64,000 bases of DNA from Plectosphaerella cucumerina (GCA_020746995.1 JAGPXD010000004.1:1116001-1180000); one strand, 5' to 3'; positions 1-13,200 are shown, counted from the first letter of the stretch. The notes: a model not told the origin generated them from the sequence alone. Program-made: numbers and translations.

Positions 1-1665
1 GCAAGATACTGCCCTCCACTTCCATCATGTCTTGGCCTTCCTGACGTCCAGCATGAGGAATCCAGCGCTCCAGAGAGCAGCCCAATGCTCCCCAGCCAGA
101 GGCGGCGCTCAAAGCATGCTTACAGCGGCCGGCGCGCAGCCTCGTCCGGTCCGGCTACGGCCCGCGCCGAGCCGCCTCCGTCCTCCGTCAAACACCGACC
201 TCACCTCCGTGTGCCCGACCACAGCTCCAAAGTGCCCGCCTTCCCATTTTGGCTGCCGTCGTACCTGTACGAGAAGTCCCATGGAAGAAGGAGGGGGGCG
301 CTGCAAGCAAGGCTCCTCCGCAGCGAACCAGGAACCAGAGAATGTCCTCTTCCTGCTGACGGGGTGGAACTCCTGCAGTGCTGCCGCCTCTATGCCAACG
401 TGGCCACGACCACGAGGGCTGGTGCAACAGCAGCCACCCCCGAGCTGCGGACAGCTGCATGACACGAAACCTCGTCGGGTCTGCTCGCTAGGAGCATCGG
501 AAGTCCTCCATCACTGCAAATTCACCGTTCGTCTCTGCCACTGTAGATCCCCAAGGCGGAGCATCCTCCTCCGCTGTCGATGGCAGGGCCAAGTGGCAAG
601 AAAATGGAAGCAAAAAGTCAACGACTCGTTGATTGCATGCCTTCTGCACCCAAAATCCTTCGCCGCAAAACTCCTCCACACTCGTCCGCCCGAGCCAGCC
701 AGCGCAGCCGCCTAAGCGCAGAGACGCAATGCAAGTGCCGAGCCCAGCACACCACAGATGCATCGCATCGCATCGCACCGCGCCGCAGAGGGGCGCGCAT
801 GAGGGGGAAGACTGCGCGGCCATAGCGCACATGCAGTGGGACGCACGCAGGCACGCAGCGCGGCGCATGTGCTCGTGCCTGACGGCGATGGCGAGATGCG
901 GGCGAGCAAGGTGGCGTGCCAACGTGCGTAAGACGGGAAGCAAGATATGCGCGCTCAAAGTGTATCTCGTGCGAGACCGGCGTCCCTGGCTACTGCCCTC
1001 GAACGGAGGACGCGGCTCGGCACGGCCATGACGGCCTTGCATATGTCGCGCGCGGCCTCATCACACCGGTCGCCACCCCCGCCGCTTACTCCAGGGGCGG
1101 CGCTCCGAGAAGTCGCGACCGGTCAAGGGCCGGTGACGGCCGACGTCGAACGCCAGGTCGGAAGAACCGGATGAAATGCAGGACGTCGTCCCGATGAGCC
1201 GGGCGGCTTTGCCCCTCCAACGGCCGTCGCAACGGTAAAAGAGGCGAGGGGCGCAGTCGGATGCGACACAGATGCAGCGTGCAGCAGGCGATCGAGATGG
1301 TGGGGAGAGCATATTTGACTCTATTCGATGGAAATATGAGAGAGAAGCGTCGCTGTTGCGATAGATGGTAGGGAGATGGAAATAAGAAAAAGCCGAGCAC
1401 ACACGCGTCGGTCTCATAATCCCCCCGCTGAAGGGGGCAGACATGTCAAGATATCCCGAAGACGCCGTATCCCGGATCCCTTTCAAGCAACAATCATATG
1501 CCCTCGGGCCGCTCCGCTCAGCGGCCGGGGTCTTTTAGAAATGAGAAGGAAAATAATAAGCAAGGTGTGCCAGACAGTCCGCTGAGATGACCTGCCGTTC
1601 ATCAGAAGCACAGCTCATGACACATAGTCGGTATGTAGATCCAGCATGAAAGATTCGTGGCGCCG
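1..1665. other. Gene-free stretch at window edge
   Basis: No reading frame here shows family-like sequence. The open frames are short, Arg/Pro/Cys-rich, and overlap on both strands, as expected from GC-rich noncoding DNA. A simple GCATC run lies near 758-775. The last part, next to 1665, is probably the 3' UTR of the minus-strand gene that ends at 1666. Confidence 0.5.
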
Positions 1666-3091
1666 TTACTCTTTGGTGGCGTGCTCGTCGCTGAATGGAC
1701 TCGTCGCCCTCTGGAAGGACTCGCTCTGACGTTTCGACTTGCGGTCCGGACCGCTCGCCGCCCGCCTCGTTGCCTCCTCGATGACGGCGCTCAGGCTCGA
1801 TGCGCTCGACATGCTCTGGTTCGTGCCGCTCGATCTCGGCGGGTCAGAGAACGGGCCTTGGTCCATCGACGGGCTGTCCTCGATGATGGTCGGGGCGTCC
1901 GAGTCACGAACATTGACGGAGGCGACGGAGGCTGTTGGTGTCAGGCGGCTTGGCGAGCCGAGGGCTGGCGTGCTGGCTGCCGACTTTGTCGATCCAACGC
2001 TAATCTGCTTGACCTGGTTGCCGCTTCCCACCCGGATGACCTGGGCGCGAGACTGGGTGACGGTGGCGGTGTTGGCGTTGTTCAGGAAGGTCGATCCAAC
2101 GCTGAAGGTGCTGTCACGGGCCTTGGCAGTGTCGAACTTTTCGTAATCGATTGTCGGCACCGCGGGGATGCTCTCATCGCCGCTGCTGTTGCCGCCCATG
2201 GACTTGACGCTGACCATGGCCGCCTTGGCGCGCATGCCGGTTTGCGCGGGTGCCACGACGACAGCGTTCTTTCCGTAGATGGTCGAGGCGATGCTGGGGG
2301 CGATGCTAGACCGCGGGGCGTACGAGGTGCGTGCAAAGGAACCACGGTCGCTGTCTCCGGACAGGCCCGAGTAGGTCGAGTTGCGGAGGTCGCCGGGCGT
2401 GAAGAAGTGCTGCTCCTCGTAGCTGGGGCTGTTGGGGTTGCTGGAGGCGTGAATAGGGATGGGCGGGACGGGAGGAACCAGGACGCTGGGCGAGTTCGGT
2501 GTCGCGCGGTTCGTGACGCCGGGGATGTAGGCGATCTGGATTATGTTGGAGGCACGCGTGAGGACTGTCGAGGCGATCGAATGCACCGTGTGCACGGAAG
2601 ACCTGTGGGCATGGCGCACAGCAACATCCTTCTCGCCCTCTGATCCCTGGCTCAGGTCGCCGTCGTAGGCTTCCTGGATGGTGCGCTCACGCTTTGTCTT
2701 GATGCAGAACCTCCAGACGAGGTAAGTGATGATGGCGATGGCGACAACGCCTCCGACGACACCTCCCGCGATGGCGCCCGTGTTTGGGCCTCGGTCGATG
2801 GTTGGCGAGGTGTCCTGTCCCACACTGTCGTCGTTATCGACGCAGGTGCCCTTGGCACAGGTCTCGCAGGTGCGGATGGTGAAGATGCAGCCCTGGCCTG
2901 ACGGGCAGACGACGCCTTGGCACGTCGGCTTGACCGAGCATTCATCGCAGTTGCCCTGCCGCGCAAAAATCATGTGTGCTGTGGCATCATGTCAGCCTTC
3001 ACAGCATGGTGAAGCACAAGAGGGCCGTAGACGTACCTGATTCCACCTCGGACATCGTCCTGACGTGGAGGGCGGGATCGAACTTGACCAT
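1666..3091 (-). CDS. opy2: Opy2-like membrane anchor of the HOG MAPK pathway
   Basis: Proposed exons are 3037-3091 and 1666-2978, giving 455 residues. The 58-nt intron has donor GTACGT and acceptor CAG and joins in frame. The N-terminal ectodomain has eight cysteines in about 36 residues (around 29-64), spaced CxxC, CxxxxC and CxxC, as in the Opy2 N-terminal domain. One membrane segment follows at about residues 86-110 (Gly/Val/Ile-rich, ending in WRFCIKTKRER). The rest is a Ser/Thr/Pro-rich cytoplasmic tail of about 340 residues. In yeast, Opy2 anchors Ste50 at the plasma membrane so that Ste11 can be activated in osmostress signalling; that role is inferred here. No classical signal peptide is seen, which fits the family. 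The start is uncertain: M13 of the first exon, or the Met at 2973, would also keep the ectodomain. Confidence 0.75.
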
Positions 3092-4730
3092 CTTGGCGGT
3101 ACGCGCGGTCCTTTCCTCGCTATGCTGCGTGTTTCGTGCTCCGAGGCGTGCCGTGATGAGCGGTCGTCGCTGCTGCCGATCGAGGTCTCACGACGGCCCT
3201 TCTCTGTCGTCGGTCGATGGAGTTGTAGTAGGTGAGGAGACGGCGGGGGGGTTCAAGCGAATGAGGCGACGGATGACCAGGATCCGAGGGCGGAGGCGAA
3301 GATGACGAGGCGATTCTCGGTGGACGTCACGACTGGGAATGCAGGCGCGGCGACTCGACGTGGTCGATGGAATGGACTCGAGGCGAGAGAATGCGGGACG
3401 CTCGAAGAAACGAGTGTGTGGTGAGACTAGCTCTGAGCGAAAGAAGGGGCTCTCGTAGGAGAGTGAGTCGGATTGGAGGGCTGACTTGAGCTGCGACGAA
3501 GGGCCTATGGCGAGGGACGATGCGTGGTTTCTGCGTCGTGAACTTGGTCGTCGATAGAAAGGCTGTCGATCGATTTGCGTCTCGCGGGGTTTTCTGGGCG
3601 GGTTTGTGTCGAGGAGGGGACGACGACGACAGGCGAGTGTCCAGGTCAGGTCCCTAGGGGATCATCGGTCGGGCGTGGTGGAGCAACAGCGAGGTTGAGA
3701 GGAGGCGAGAACACGAGCGCGAGACATTGACAGACACTGGGGGCGGCCGGTACAGTATGAGGAGGAGGGGGGGCGGGCAACGGGCTCTCGGGGCTGGTGG
3801 TTCGGTCGTTCGGTCGGGGACCCTGACCCTTGTTGGCGTCCAATCCACAGCGTTGGTCGTGCCTGCCCCGTCTGGGAAGTTCTTCGGAGGGTGGCGGCAG
3901 GTGCGCTCCTGCCCCCCCCCTGAAGGGGGAAGGATTGACGGGCGGGGACAGGCGGACAGAGGGCCTGGAATCGCCTCGGTGCACCCACTGCAGCGCTGGG
4001 GAGGGGCCTGAGGCCCTGAGGGGTGGGAAGGGGCCACCCCGTGCGTGGTTTCCTTCCAGTTTTCCCCTCCCCTCCTCCAGTCCAATCTGCGAGACAGCCG
4101 GCTCGAGATTGGGGCAGCTTGTTAGCGAAACACTGAGGGATGGGCAGCGTGGCCCGGGATTGGGCCTCGTGTTCCAAGGCCATGCCGGCGAGTGGGGCCA
4201 TGAGAAGCCAAGATTGCGCCCCTGGCTAACAAATATCGAGCCATCGCCTGGTCGCCATTGGCTCGTCGTCTTTTATTGATGTCCCCGCACCGTCCGTACC
4301 AGCCTTTTTTGCCCGAGTCTGGTCGGGGAAATCGTACTGTGCGTGCTTGCGTACCACCACCCAACTCTCGGGACCCTCCCCTCGCGAACGACGGCTGACG
4401 AAGAAAAGCATCTCACACTCTCGGCCTTAGGCAGAAGAAGAAGCACATCCCAAGAAGTGCCGCACAAGAACTGCTTGTCCGTCGGTCTGGCCCCGTCGAT
4501 CCATCTTGCTTGAATCGCATCTTTCATCGCCCCTGAGCCCCTGGACGGACCCTCCACGGGAGCGGCTCGCCCAACGGTCGTCTCACGCGACGCCCGGCGC
4601 CGTCCCTAGCAGATCCCTAGCGGCCCTCGCGGCGCCCTCTGTCGGGAGGCAGGAGAGGCGTCGGGCCGGTGTCAGGTCCCTTCAGGCAGGTGGCAGACAT
4701 GCGCCCCCGGAACGCCAGACGCGGCCGATC

Positions 4731-4750
4731 AGGTCAGGTCAGGTCAGGTA
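4731..4750. repeat. Short AGGTC tandem repeat
   Basis: Three perfect AGGTC units followed by AGGTA. It is a small microsatellite-like repeat in otherwise noncoding DNA. No function can be read from it. Confidence 0.6.
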
Positions 4751-7680
4751 CAAGAAGTACGACGGGTGCGGTGAGCGGGTGGGCTGATGGCAACGTTGCG
4801 GTGCCGTTCCCCGTCGCCGATGGAACGGCACAGCTGCCGGGCCTGTCGTCGTCACCCCGAGTCTCGGGCGGACGCGCCAGAAAGAGCACTCCGGGGCAGT
4901 ACTTGATATGCTATACCCAAGAGGCGAGCAAAATCGACCCTCGGTCGTCTGATCTTGGCGGCGAAGGCATTGCGTGCAAGTCCCTTTTCGCGGGCGAGAG
5001 GCGTAGATCGAGAGAGGACTGACATCCAGCGGCCGCCCGTCACAGCGCGGGTATGCAAGAACATGACATGTTCAACGGGCCGCCTGGTCCACGAGCCGAC
5101 CACGGCTTTCTTTTTGTTGCTCCCCTCGCCTCGTCCGAAGCTTGCTTTGAAAATTTCCGCCGCATCCTCCCCACTTGTGTTATATCACTCGATTGATATA
5201 GATGGGATCGTCGGAGGCGAGTACACGGGGCATTTCGAATGACCTTGGACGAGTGAAAGAACTCGCCTTCGACCTCTGCTGGCATCGTACTTCCTAGGCT
5301 CAGTCACGGCTCTGATACCAAGTAAAACTCGTCTCGGATAACTTCGAGTATGCAAGCAGGGCTGGCAAGGAGATGTCCGATGCCGCTCATACGAGTTCTC
5401 GCCAGGGGTGCGACGCCACCCCGAGCAGCACTTGGGAAAACCCATTTACCCAAGAATGCAAATTCAATCGCGTCGTGATGCTACTCCCAGCCTCGCCGCC
5501 TCGTCTTGACCGCCCTGCTAAATAAAGCTCATGGAAGTCCGCCACCGAAGAAAACAGGATGCACGCAGCCTGCACCGCCTCATCGCGGTGCGGCGCGGCA
5601 CGGCCTCTCCGTTGCGGCGAAGGCTGAGCACCCCGGGCCGCCCCACGGAAGCTCACCTGAGTGCGCCCGGGGTGCAGGCTATTTTTGGGTTCTCTGGGAC
5701 GCATCTGCCGACGGAATGGAGCCGCGCGTGTGTGTACGTTGCCAGGCATCGTTTTCTCGAGGACGGGGAAAACTCAAATCGACACTTTCTGAGCAACGTC
5801 GAATCGCGACATTGAAGTCTTGTCGCGATGTTGCGTGCGCCCCCTTTTCTCTTCAGGGGAGACAAAAGGGGGGACGGGATCTGCTGGGTTGGGACGAGGG
5901 TCTCTCGTCGAGACGACAAAAAGCATGGCCAAGGCATGATGAGCGGGGCCCGGGGCGTTTCAGATTCTCTGTCCACCCGTTTGTCGTTCAATTGCCCTCT
6001 CCGGACTGTTAGTGCAGCACCAGGGACTCTGCCCAGAGCACTAACGTCCGGGAGGCGCACAGCAATGGGTAGCGCAGGTGTCGTCCCGTCTCAAGCATGC
6101 AGCCAAACGGAGGCCTGCAAGGCCCGCGATGAGGGCTTGGGATGTCATGGGAGGACGGCCCAAGCGCGCGGCATCAGCATCTTCAATCAGGCGGAAGATC
6201 CGATGTTGCCGCCGAGAGGATTCACCGTCCAGCGGAGAAACTGGAATTGCTGCTGGTGCATTCTCGTATAGCGGTGCCTGTGAGTTCTAATGCCAGGCCG
6301 GGGTGCACGGTGGCCCTGTGTCAGCCAGGGCCCCGGAATTGAGCTGCGGCGGCGCTGCGCAGTGCTGAGGTGATTGATGACCTGGCAGATGCCAGTGATG
6401 CAGCCAGCTGAGGTGAGGCGCTCGCTTGTGTTCCCCGGTGACTTTCCGCCATCGTCGGGCTGGCCGTTTGCAACGTTTACCGCAGGGCAGAACATTGCCC
6501 CCCCAAAATACGGACTCCGCCAACAAAACTTGAACAAAGCCGCTCGCCTCAAACAATTGACACTCCTGTCTGCCGTACGTAAGTTCCTAGGCAAGGCAGG
6601 GTTGCTCAGTGTCTGGAGCCGCGCACCTCCAGAAAAAGGGGGCCAGAAAGGGGGGGTGCTGCAGGGGCCGGTCTTTGGTCAAGGCGTGACGTAGTGCCTC
6701 CTTGGCCCCGCTTTTCCCGCCTGTTCCACATGCAACTTCAAGATTTTTGGGTGGCCTGGTCTGGCGAACACGACAGCGTCGAAGGGGGGATCGACGAGGT
6801 TTTGTAGGCAGGTGTCCTCCCCATTGGAAGAGAGGGAAGGCGGGTGTTTGTTTTTTTCTGCATCCGGTGGGAGGTTAATGTCTGGTTCAGGGGTAATCCG
6901 GCGAGGGCCTGAGGTTAGGTGCAATTGATGGACATTGGCAGACATGGCATTGCCGCTGCACACTGGGGCCGCCCAGCATTGACAGCACGCCCAGCATGTC
7001 CCCAGTCCAGTGCCGGGCTGAGCGACGTGACTGCATGCGAGCGCCGTAACTGCCCGAGCTGACGGGATGGATCAGAGATGGAAGTGTCAAAAAAAAAACA
7101 GTAAGGTACCTGGCCCGCAAGTGATCGCGGCAGGAGCGACCCAGCGACAGAACAACGCAGCGCCCCCCTCCGGAGTGTTTGGTTTCCGCTGGATTGGTGC
7201 AAGCTCAGCCACAACAAAGCCCAGCTCTCGCACCGTCGTCCGTCCCAAGTCAGTCCGTCGACGTCCGCCGAGGCGTTCCACCACCCATTCGCGAAGATCT
7301 TCCAGCTCTTCCCCTTTGAGGCAACCACTGCACCTGCACCTGCCCGCGAGAGTCTCTCCCCAGCATCCGGGCTCCCAGCCAACAGCATCATTCTCCCCGT
7401 TGGCGCCCACCCACCCAAAAGGTAAGACCCTTCCTTACCTACCTGCCGCAGCAAAGGCCCAGCATCGCACAAAGCAAAAGACATCCCGTCCTATCCCTCT
7501 CCAGCTCCTGCAGATGCTCGTCTGGTACACCCGTCAAGCCAATCCGCCTGCTGCTCACTCACTCCTCCGCCTCTCCTAGCGGAGCCCCCGAACCCTGCCC
7601 GCTCGCCCTCCACTGCCCTGCCTGCAACCTGAGTCGTCGCCTGCTGTTATTTTCTGCCTCCCCCCTACAACATCCGTACC

Positions 7681-7880
7681 CCCCCAGCCTCATCAGCTTA
7701 CCTACCTACCCTTTTCTACCTCCTTCCCCCTTGTCCACTTTGCCGTCCCAATTCCATCTCGTCCGTTCGCTTCGTTCGCTTCCCACATAGCCTTCGACAA
7801 CGGCTGCGTGGACGATACCCTCTCCGGGCTCTTAATACCCTACCTACCTACCCTACCTGCATACCTACCTCTACGCCGTC
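7681..7880. repeat. Imperfect CCTACCTACC repeats in a leader
   Basis: Scattered ACCTACC/CTACCTACC units lie in a C/T-rich stretch ahead of the chitin synthase start. Pyrimidine-rich leaders are common for highly expressed filamentous-fungal genes. The units are irregular and look like simple sequence, not a mobile element. Confidence 0.5.
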
Positions 7881-8032
7881 GCTTCCGCATCGCCAGAACC
7901 TGGTGACACCAATTTAAATAGTGTCTGGGAATACAGGAACCCATCGCCTAGCAATCTCCGACGCCGTTGCTCGCCAGCCAACCGTTGGCATCGCCGTTCG
8001 ACAAGACAAGAACCTCAGCTACAAACGCAGCC

Positions 8033-11004
8033 ATGGCGTACCGCGGCCCCGGCCAGGACCATGACTACGAGGGCCACAACCTCCAGGACATGCCTCCCGG
8101 CAGCGGGAACAGGGTAAGCCATCCTCGCCGCCTCCCTCGTCATGGTGGCTTCGACTGACAGCTCTTTTTGCAGTACCACCTCCCTCCCCAGGATGAAGGC
8201 ATCGACGAAGCCGGCCAGTCCCTCCTCCGAGACCCGACAGGCCGCGGCACATCCCCCTACGACCAGCACCGCCTGGGCGCCCACGAGCCTCCCGCTCGCC
8301 CCGTCTCCGCCTACAGCCTGACAGAGTCCTACGCACCCGGCGCCGATTCCCGGACACCCGTGCCCCTGGAGCAGCAGTACAACGCCAACCCCGGCGCCGG
8401 CTTCAGCCAGGTCGGCGGCCTCGAGGAGAGCAATGGAGGTTTCGGCTACGGCCGTCCCGCTTCCACCGTCGGAGTCGATCAGGATGAGAGCTGGCTGCAG
8501 CGCCAGCAGCCCGGCGCCCAGGGCGGCGGTCTCAAGCGTTACGCGACCAGGAAGATCAAGCTTCAGCAGGGCTCCGTCCTGAGCATCGACTACCCCGTCC
8601 CCTCGGCCATCAAGAACGCTGTCCAGCCCAAGTACCGCGACGTCGAGGGCGGCAGCGAGGAGTTCATGAAGATGCGCTACACCGCCGCCACTTGCGACCC
8701 CAACGACTTCACCCTGAAGAACGGCTACGACCTGCGGCCCCGCATGTACAACCGACACACCGAGCTGCTCATCGCAATCACATACTACAACGAGGACAAG
8801 AACCTGCTGTCTAGAACCCTGCACGGCGTCATGCAGAACATCCGCGACATTGTCAACCTGAAGAAGTCCACCTTCTGGAACAAGGGCGGTCCCGCCTGGC
8901 AGAAGATCGTCGTCTGCCTCGTCTTCGACGGTATCGAGAAGGCTGACAAGAACGTCCTCGACGTCCTGGCCACCGTCGGTATCTACCAGGACGGTGTGGT
9001 CAAGAAGGACGTTGACGGCAAGGAGACCGTTGCCCACATCTTCGAGTACACCTCGCAGCTCTCCGTTACCCCCAGCCAGCAGCTCATCCGCCCCGTCGAC
9101 GATGGCCCTGCGACCCTCCCCCCCGTTCAGTTCATTTTCTGTCTGAAGGGCAAGAACAGCAAGAAGATCAACTCGCACAGATGGCTGTTCAACGCCTTCG
9201 GTCGTATCCTCAATCCCGAGATTACGATTCTCCTGGACGCCGGAACGAAGCCCAGCCCCCGCTCGCTTCTCGCCCTGTGGGAGGCCTTCTACAACGACAA
9301 GGATTTGGGCGGCGCTTGCGGTGAGATTCACGCAATGCTTGGGAAGGTACAAAATTTTCCCACTTATCCTGCTCTCTAGACGATCTAGAGTTGAAGATTG
9401 ATCAATGCTGACGTTTATCTACTTACAGGGCGGCAAGAAGCTGCTTAACCCCCTTGTGGCGGTGCAAAACTTCGAGTACAAGATCTCCAACATCCTCGAC
9501 AAGCCGCTGGAGAGCTCCTTCGGTTACGTCTCGGTGCTTCCCGGTGCCTTCTCCGCCTACCGCTTCCGGGCGATTATGGGTCGGCCCCTGGAGCAGTACT
9601 TCCACGGTGACCACACTCTCTCCAAGATCCTGGGCAAGAAGGGTATCGACGGCATGAACATCTTCAAGAAGAACATGTTCCTGGCAGAGGATCGTATTCT
9701 CTGCTTCGAGCTCGTCGCCAAGGCCGGCCAGAAGTGGCATCTGAGCTACATCAAGGCCGCCAAGGGCGAGACGGACGTTCCCGAGGGCGCCGCCGAGTTC
9801 ATCAGCCAGCGTCGTCGTTGGCTCAACGGTTCCTTCGCCGCCTCTCTCTACTCGCTCATGCACTTCGGAAGGATGTACAAGAGCGGCCATAACTTGGTCC
9901 GCATGTTCTTCTTCCACGTGCAACTCGTCTACAACGTCCTCAACGTCATCTTCACCTGGTTCAGCTTGGCCTCCTACTTCCTCACCACCAAGATCATCAT
10001 GGATATCGTCGGCACGCCCACCGAATCGAGCGCCACAACCGTCAAGCACGTCGCGTGGCCTTTCGGCGACACGGTCACCCCGTACTTCAATTCCGTCCTG
10101 CAGTTCACCTACGCCGCCTTCCTCATCATCCAGTTTGTGCTGGCTCTGGGTAACCGTCCCAAGGGTTCAAAGTTCACCTACATGGCTTCGTTTGTCGTCT
10201 TCGGTGCCATCCAGGTCTACATCCTCATCCTTACCATGTACCTCGTCGTCCGCGCCTTCTCGAACAACGGTCTCTCGGATATCAAGATCGATACGCCAGA
10301 GAACGCCTTCAACAGTTTCTTCGGCAACGGCAGTGCTGCAGGAGTCGTTATTGTCGCCCTCATCACTATCTACGGTCTCAACTTCATCGCCTCGTTCCTG
10401 TACCTGGATCCTTGGCACATGTTCCACTCGTTCCCCCAGTACCTCGTCCTCATGTCCACCTACATCAACATCCTCATGGTCTACGCCTTCAACAACTGGC
10501 ACGATGTGTCGTGGGGTACCAAGGGATCCGACAAGTCCGAGGCCCTGCCGTCTGCGCACATCAGCAAGGGCGAGAAGGACGAGGCCGTTGTCGAGGAAAT
10601 CGACAAGCCGCAGGAGGACATTGACAGCCAGTTCGAGCAGACGGTGCGCCGCGCGCTTGAGCCCTTCAAGGAGGTTGAGGAGATCGAGAAGAAGGACGTC
10701 GAGGACTCGTACAAGTCCTTCCGTACTGGCCTCGTCATCTCGTGGCTCTTCTCCAACCTGTGCCTCATCGTCTTCATTACGACGTCCGCCTTTGACTCGT
10801 TTGGATTTGCCGTAAGTAATTGCCTGCCCAACATGGTCCGCAAGCATAAGCTAACATATCTACCAGGACCGGCCCAACGAGCGTTCGTCTCGCTTCTTCC
10901 AGTTCCTGCTGTACGCCACGGCAGGTCTCTCTATTGTCCGTTTCATCGGATTCCTCGTGTTCCTCGGAAAGACGGGTATCATGTGCTGCATCAACAGGCG
11001 GTAA
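8033..11004 (+). CDS. chsB: Class III chitin synthase
   Basis: Exons are 8033-8113, 8174-9346, 9429-10811 and 10867-11004, joining in frame to 924 residues, the usual size for class III. The enzyme polymerises UDP-GlcNAc into chitin at the plasma membrane. Family 2 glycosyltransferase motifs are clear: AEDRILCFE at about 504-512 (catalytic Asp) and QRRRWLNGS at about 545-553 (product-site QxxRW). Several membrane spans follow, including ones in the final two exons. The N-terminus MAYRGPGQDHDYEGHNLQD and the ILALGNRPKGSK-like stretch after the catalytic core resemble Neurospora chs-1 and Aspergillus chsB more than class I or II enzymes. That class call is from memory of the family. Class III enzymes are specific to filamentous fungi and matter for hyphal tip growth. 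The start ATG follows a pyrimidine-rich leader and is the only one giving the class III N-terminus. Confidence 0.95.
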
Positions 11005-11798
11005 GCTGGGCTTTGCCGAAACCGGCCGCCCCGGCGACGGTCATGTCATCATTCCGGGGTTGCGTTGGAGAAGATTGTGGCTGGCGCGCCACTTGTTTAC
11101 TCCCCACTCTCTCGCTCATGGTGGATAGAGATGAGCGGGAGAGGGGAAGATTGTGAAAAAAGATGTTTCGAGTTGTATTTGCCGAGGTCACGATGCTTGG
11201 CTGGCGTTTGGCTGTGCATCTGCCTGCTGTAGTACGATCGACGTGCTTAGTAATATGGACACTTCGATTAAACTTCATCCTCTCGGGCCTGCCATGATCG
11301 TGTGCTTGATAGACTCAGCTGGCGTCATGGCTGGCCATTGTAGAGAAGGCTGCGACGCTGGCAACGGCAAGGCTGAGCGATTGAGCATGTCTGATTGGCT
11401 GGCCCTACTTCGGCTTGCTGACTGCTGCTTACAGTTTGCAGGCAATTTGTTATCTTATCAGGAGTCGCGACACTGCCCAACCCACCCGCCTGCCAAGGTT
11501 GACTGGCCTGAGCCCGTGGAAAGAGGAAGTTGCCTGGAGCGTGCTTGACAAACCTGACGAAGCAGTCGCAGAAAAGGGAAGAAGGCTAAACAGTTTCCCT
11601 TACTATCTCGACCTTGGGCACCAACGGCCGCCTACCTCATATTCACTTTAGTCAACCCCTCTTCCACGACATCATCGAGTCACCGCCCCTCCAACACCAA
11701 CCCCACCTTCGAGCCTCTCTGGGTATCCTTCAGCCGACAAAGACGACAACGAAGACGACGGCGCGCTTGGCGAGGGTCAAGGCCCCGAAATATTCAAG
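11005..11798. other. Intergenic, chitin synthase 3' end and ubc12 promoter
   Basis: No gene is visible. The first part is probably the chitin synthase 3' UTR. The stretch from about 11640 is C/A-rich and probably the ubc12 leader. Confidence 0.5.
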
Positions 11799-12541
11799 AT
11801 GTTGAAGATCTGGTCTATGGTGCGTTTGCGGCGTTCCTTCGCGCGGGTGAAGGCGTGCCCTTGCTAACGGTGGAGGACATTTACAGAAGAAGGAGCAGCA
11901 GAAGGCTGAGAACGATGCGAACGCGGCAGCGGGCGGCAAGAAGAAGAAGGTGACGGCGGCGCAGCTGCGCGTCCAGAAAGGTGTGTGCTGGCACTCCGTG
12001 GAAGATGGTAAACAGCTTTTGCTAACAAGAGCACGTGCAGACCTGTCTGAGCTCTCGCTGGGCAAGACGATGAAGACGGACTTCCCTGACCCTGACGACA
12101 TTCTGCACTTTACGCTCACGATCGAGCCCGACGAGGGCATGTACCGCACCGGACGCTTCACTTTCTCCTTCGACATCAACCAGAACTTCCCGCATGACCC
12201 GCCCAAGGTGCGGTGCAAGGAGAAGATCTACCACCCCAACATCGACCTAGAGGGCAAGGTGTGCCTGAACATTCTGCGCGAGGACTGGAAGCCGGTGCTG
12301 AACTTGAATGCCGTTATTGTCGGCCTGCAGGTACGTGGCAAGACAAGCAGTCGAGGCTACGGTGGTTTGCTGACAATATGTTTCCCAGTTCCTCTTCCTC
12401 GAGCCCAACGCGTCGGACCCCTTGAACAAGGAGGCAGCGGACGACCTACGATCAAACCGTGACGGATTTAAGCGCAACGTGCGGACGGCCATGGGCGGCG
12501 GTGCGGTCAAGGGAACAAGTTACGACCGCGTGCTCAAGTAG
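11799..12541 (+). CDS. ubc12: NEDD8-conjugating enzyme Ubc12
   Basis: Exons are 11799-11819, 11887-11980, 12041-12330 and 12389-12541, giving 185 residues. The first exon codes only MLKIWSM, and the N-terminus continues KKEQQKAEND. This matches the N-terminal extension by which Ubc12 docks the NEDD8 E1. The UBC fold holds the HPN motif (H103-P-N105) and the catalytic cysteine in GKVCLNIL (C113). The C-terminal helices are LNKEAADDLRSNRD and FKRNVRTAMGGG. The enzyme transfers Nedd8/Rub1 from its E1 to cullins and so activates SCF-type ubiquitin ligases. Three introns of 60-67 nt have consensus ends. The 7-codon first exon is easy to miss by automated calling, but it restores the conserved family start. 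Confidence 0.94.
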
Positions 12542-13016
12542 GGCTCGGGCCCGGCGAAGACGGGCTCCCGAAAGGGCCCCGGGGCTCTCAAGCGCACGGC
12601 GAGTAAAGCTGAGCTGCCGACCTAGGACAGAAGGGCGAAGCGGACGCGCATTCCGGAAGAAAGAGGTTGGAGACGGTGGGTGTGTCCCACGATCCGGCGG
12701 GTGTTGCCAGGCTGGAAGGGGCCACGTAGCGATGGTGATGAGACGAAGCATAAGTTTCGATGACCTCACTTGGGGCCAGCGAGATGTGTCTTGAGGAGAG
12801 GCAGAGGGCATGGGCAGCGGAGGGAGACCGAGGACGGAGACTCATTAAAGACACAGCGCGGACATGAGGTCCGATATAGCAGTCTAGCCAGAGCGAGAAT
12901 GTCAGTGAACGATCAAGATGACTCCATCTAGGCCCAGCACTACAGCTCCTATCACGGACCCGGAGGCGGTTCGGAGGCGGAGGGTCGACCTCGGTAGCGG
13001 AGCCTCGGTGAGTCTG

Positions 13017-13023
13017 TGACTCA
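13017..13023. promoter_or_regulatory. Gcn4/Cpc1-type site upstream of ilv5
   Basis: Perfect TGACTCA, 617 nt ahead of the ketol-acid reductoisomerase start. This heptamer is the consensus for Gcn4/CPC1/CpcA bZIP regulators of cross-pathway amino acid control. A single copy occurs by chance every 8 kb or so counting both orientations. Support comes from its pairing with the site at 13201 and from the type of gene downstream. Confidence 0.5.
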
Positions 13024-13200
13024 ACGGGGGACGTTGTGGACTCTTGCTCCGTTCACCGGCTGCGGGCGAGGGCCGAGTTCGCTGCGTGGGCGAGCCTCCG
13101 GGGAGGGAGGAGCTGCGGAGTTTCTGGGGCGCGTGCTGCCAGCAGTGGGCTCAGCTAGCTGGCTGCTCACCGTCGGTGGGTGTTCAGTGGGCCCCCGCGT

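Larger units (their letters stand above)
3092..8032. other. Long intergenic region, opy2 leader and chitin synthase leader
   Basis: About 4.9 kb with no credible gene. The opy2 side (3092 to about 3650) probably holds its promoter and 5' UTR. The last kilobase before 8033 is pyrimidine-rich with many ACCTACC repeats and is probably the chitin synthase leader. The middle has only short, unrelated open frames on both strands. A four-unit AGGTC tandem lies at 4731-4750. Confidence 0.5.

Noticed and set aside
32..1042. Open frames of 120-227 residues on both strands at the left edge
   Set aside because: They overlap each other, are Arg/Pro/Cys/Ala-rich, lack splice-consistent neighbours and match no family.
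1657..2643. 328-residue plus-strand open frame
   Set aside because: Antisense shadow of the opy2 coding exon; composition is Arg/Gly/Asp-rich with no motif.
3640..3740. GTCCAGGTCAGGTCCC and nearby GC runs as a mobile-element end
   Set aside because: No terminal inverted repeat, target duplication or transposase nearby.
8015..9352. 445-residue minus-strand open frame opposite chitin synthase
   Set aside because: Leu/Val/Gly/Asp-rich shadow produced by C/G-biased codons of the real gene; no family features.
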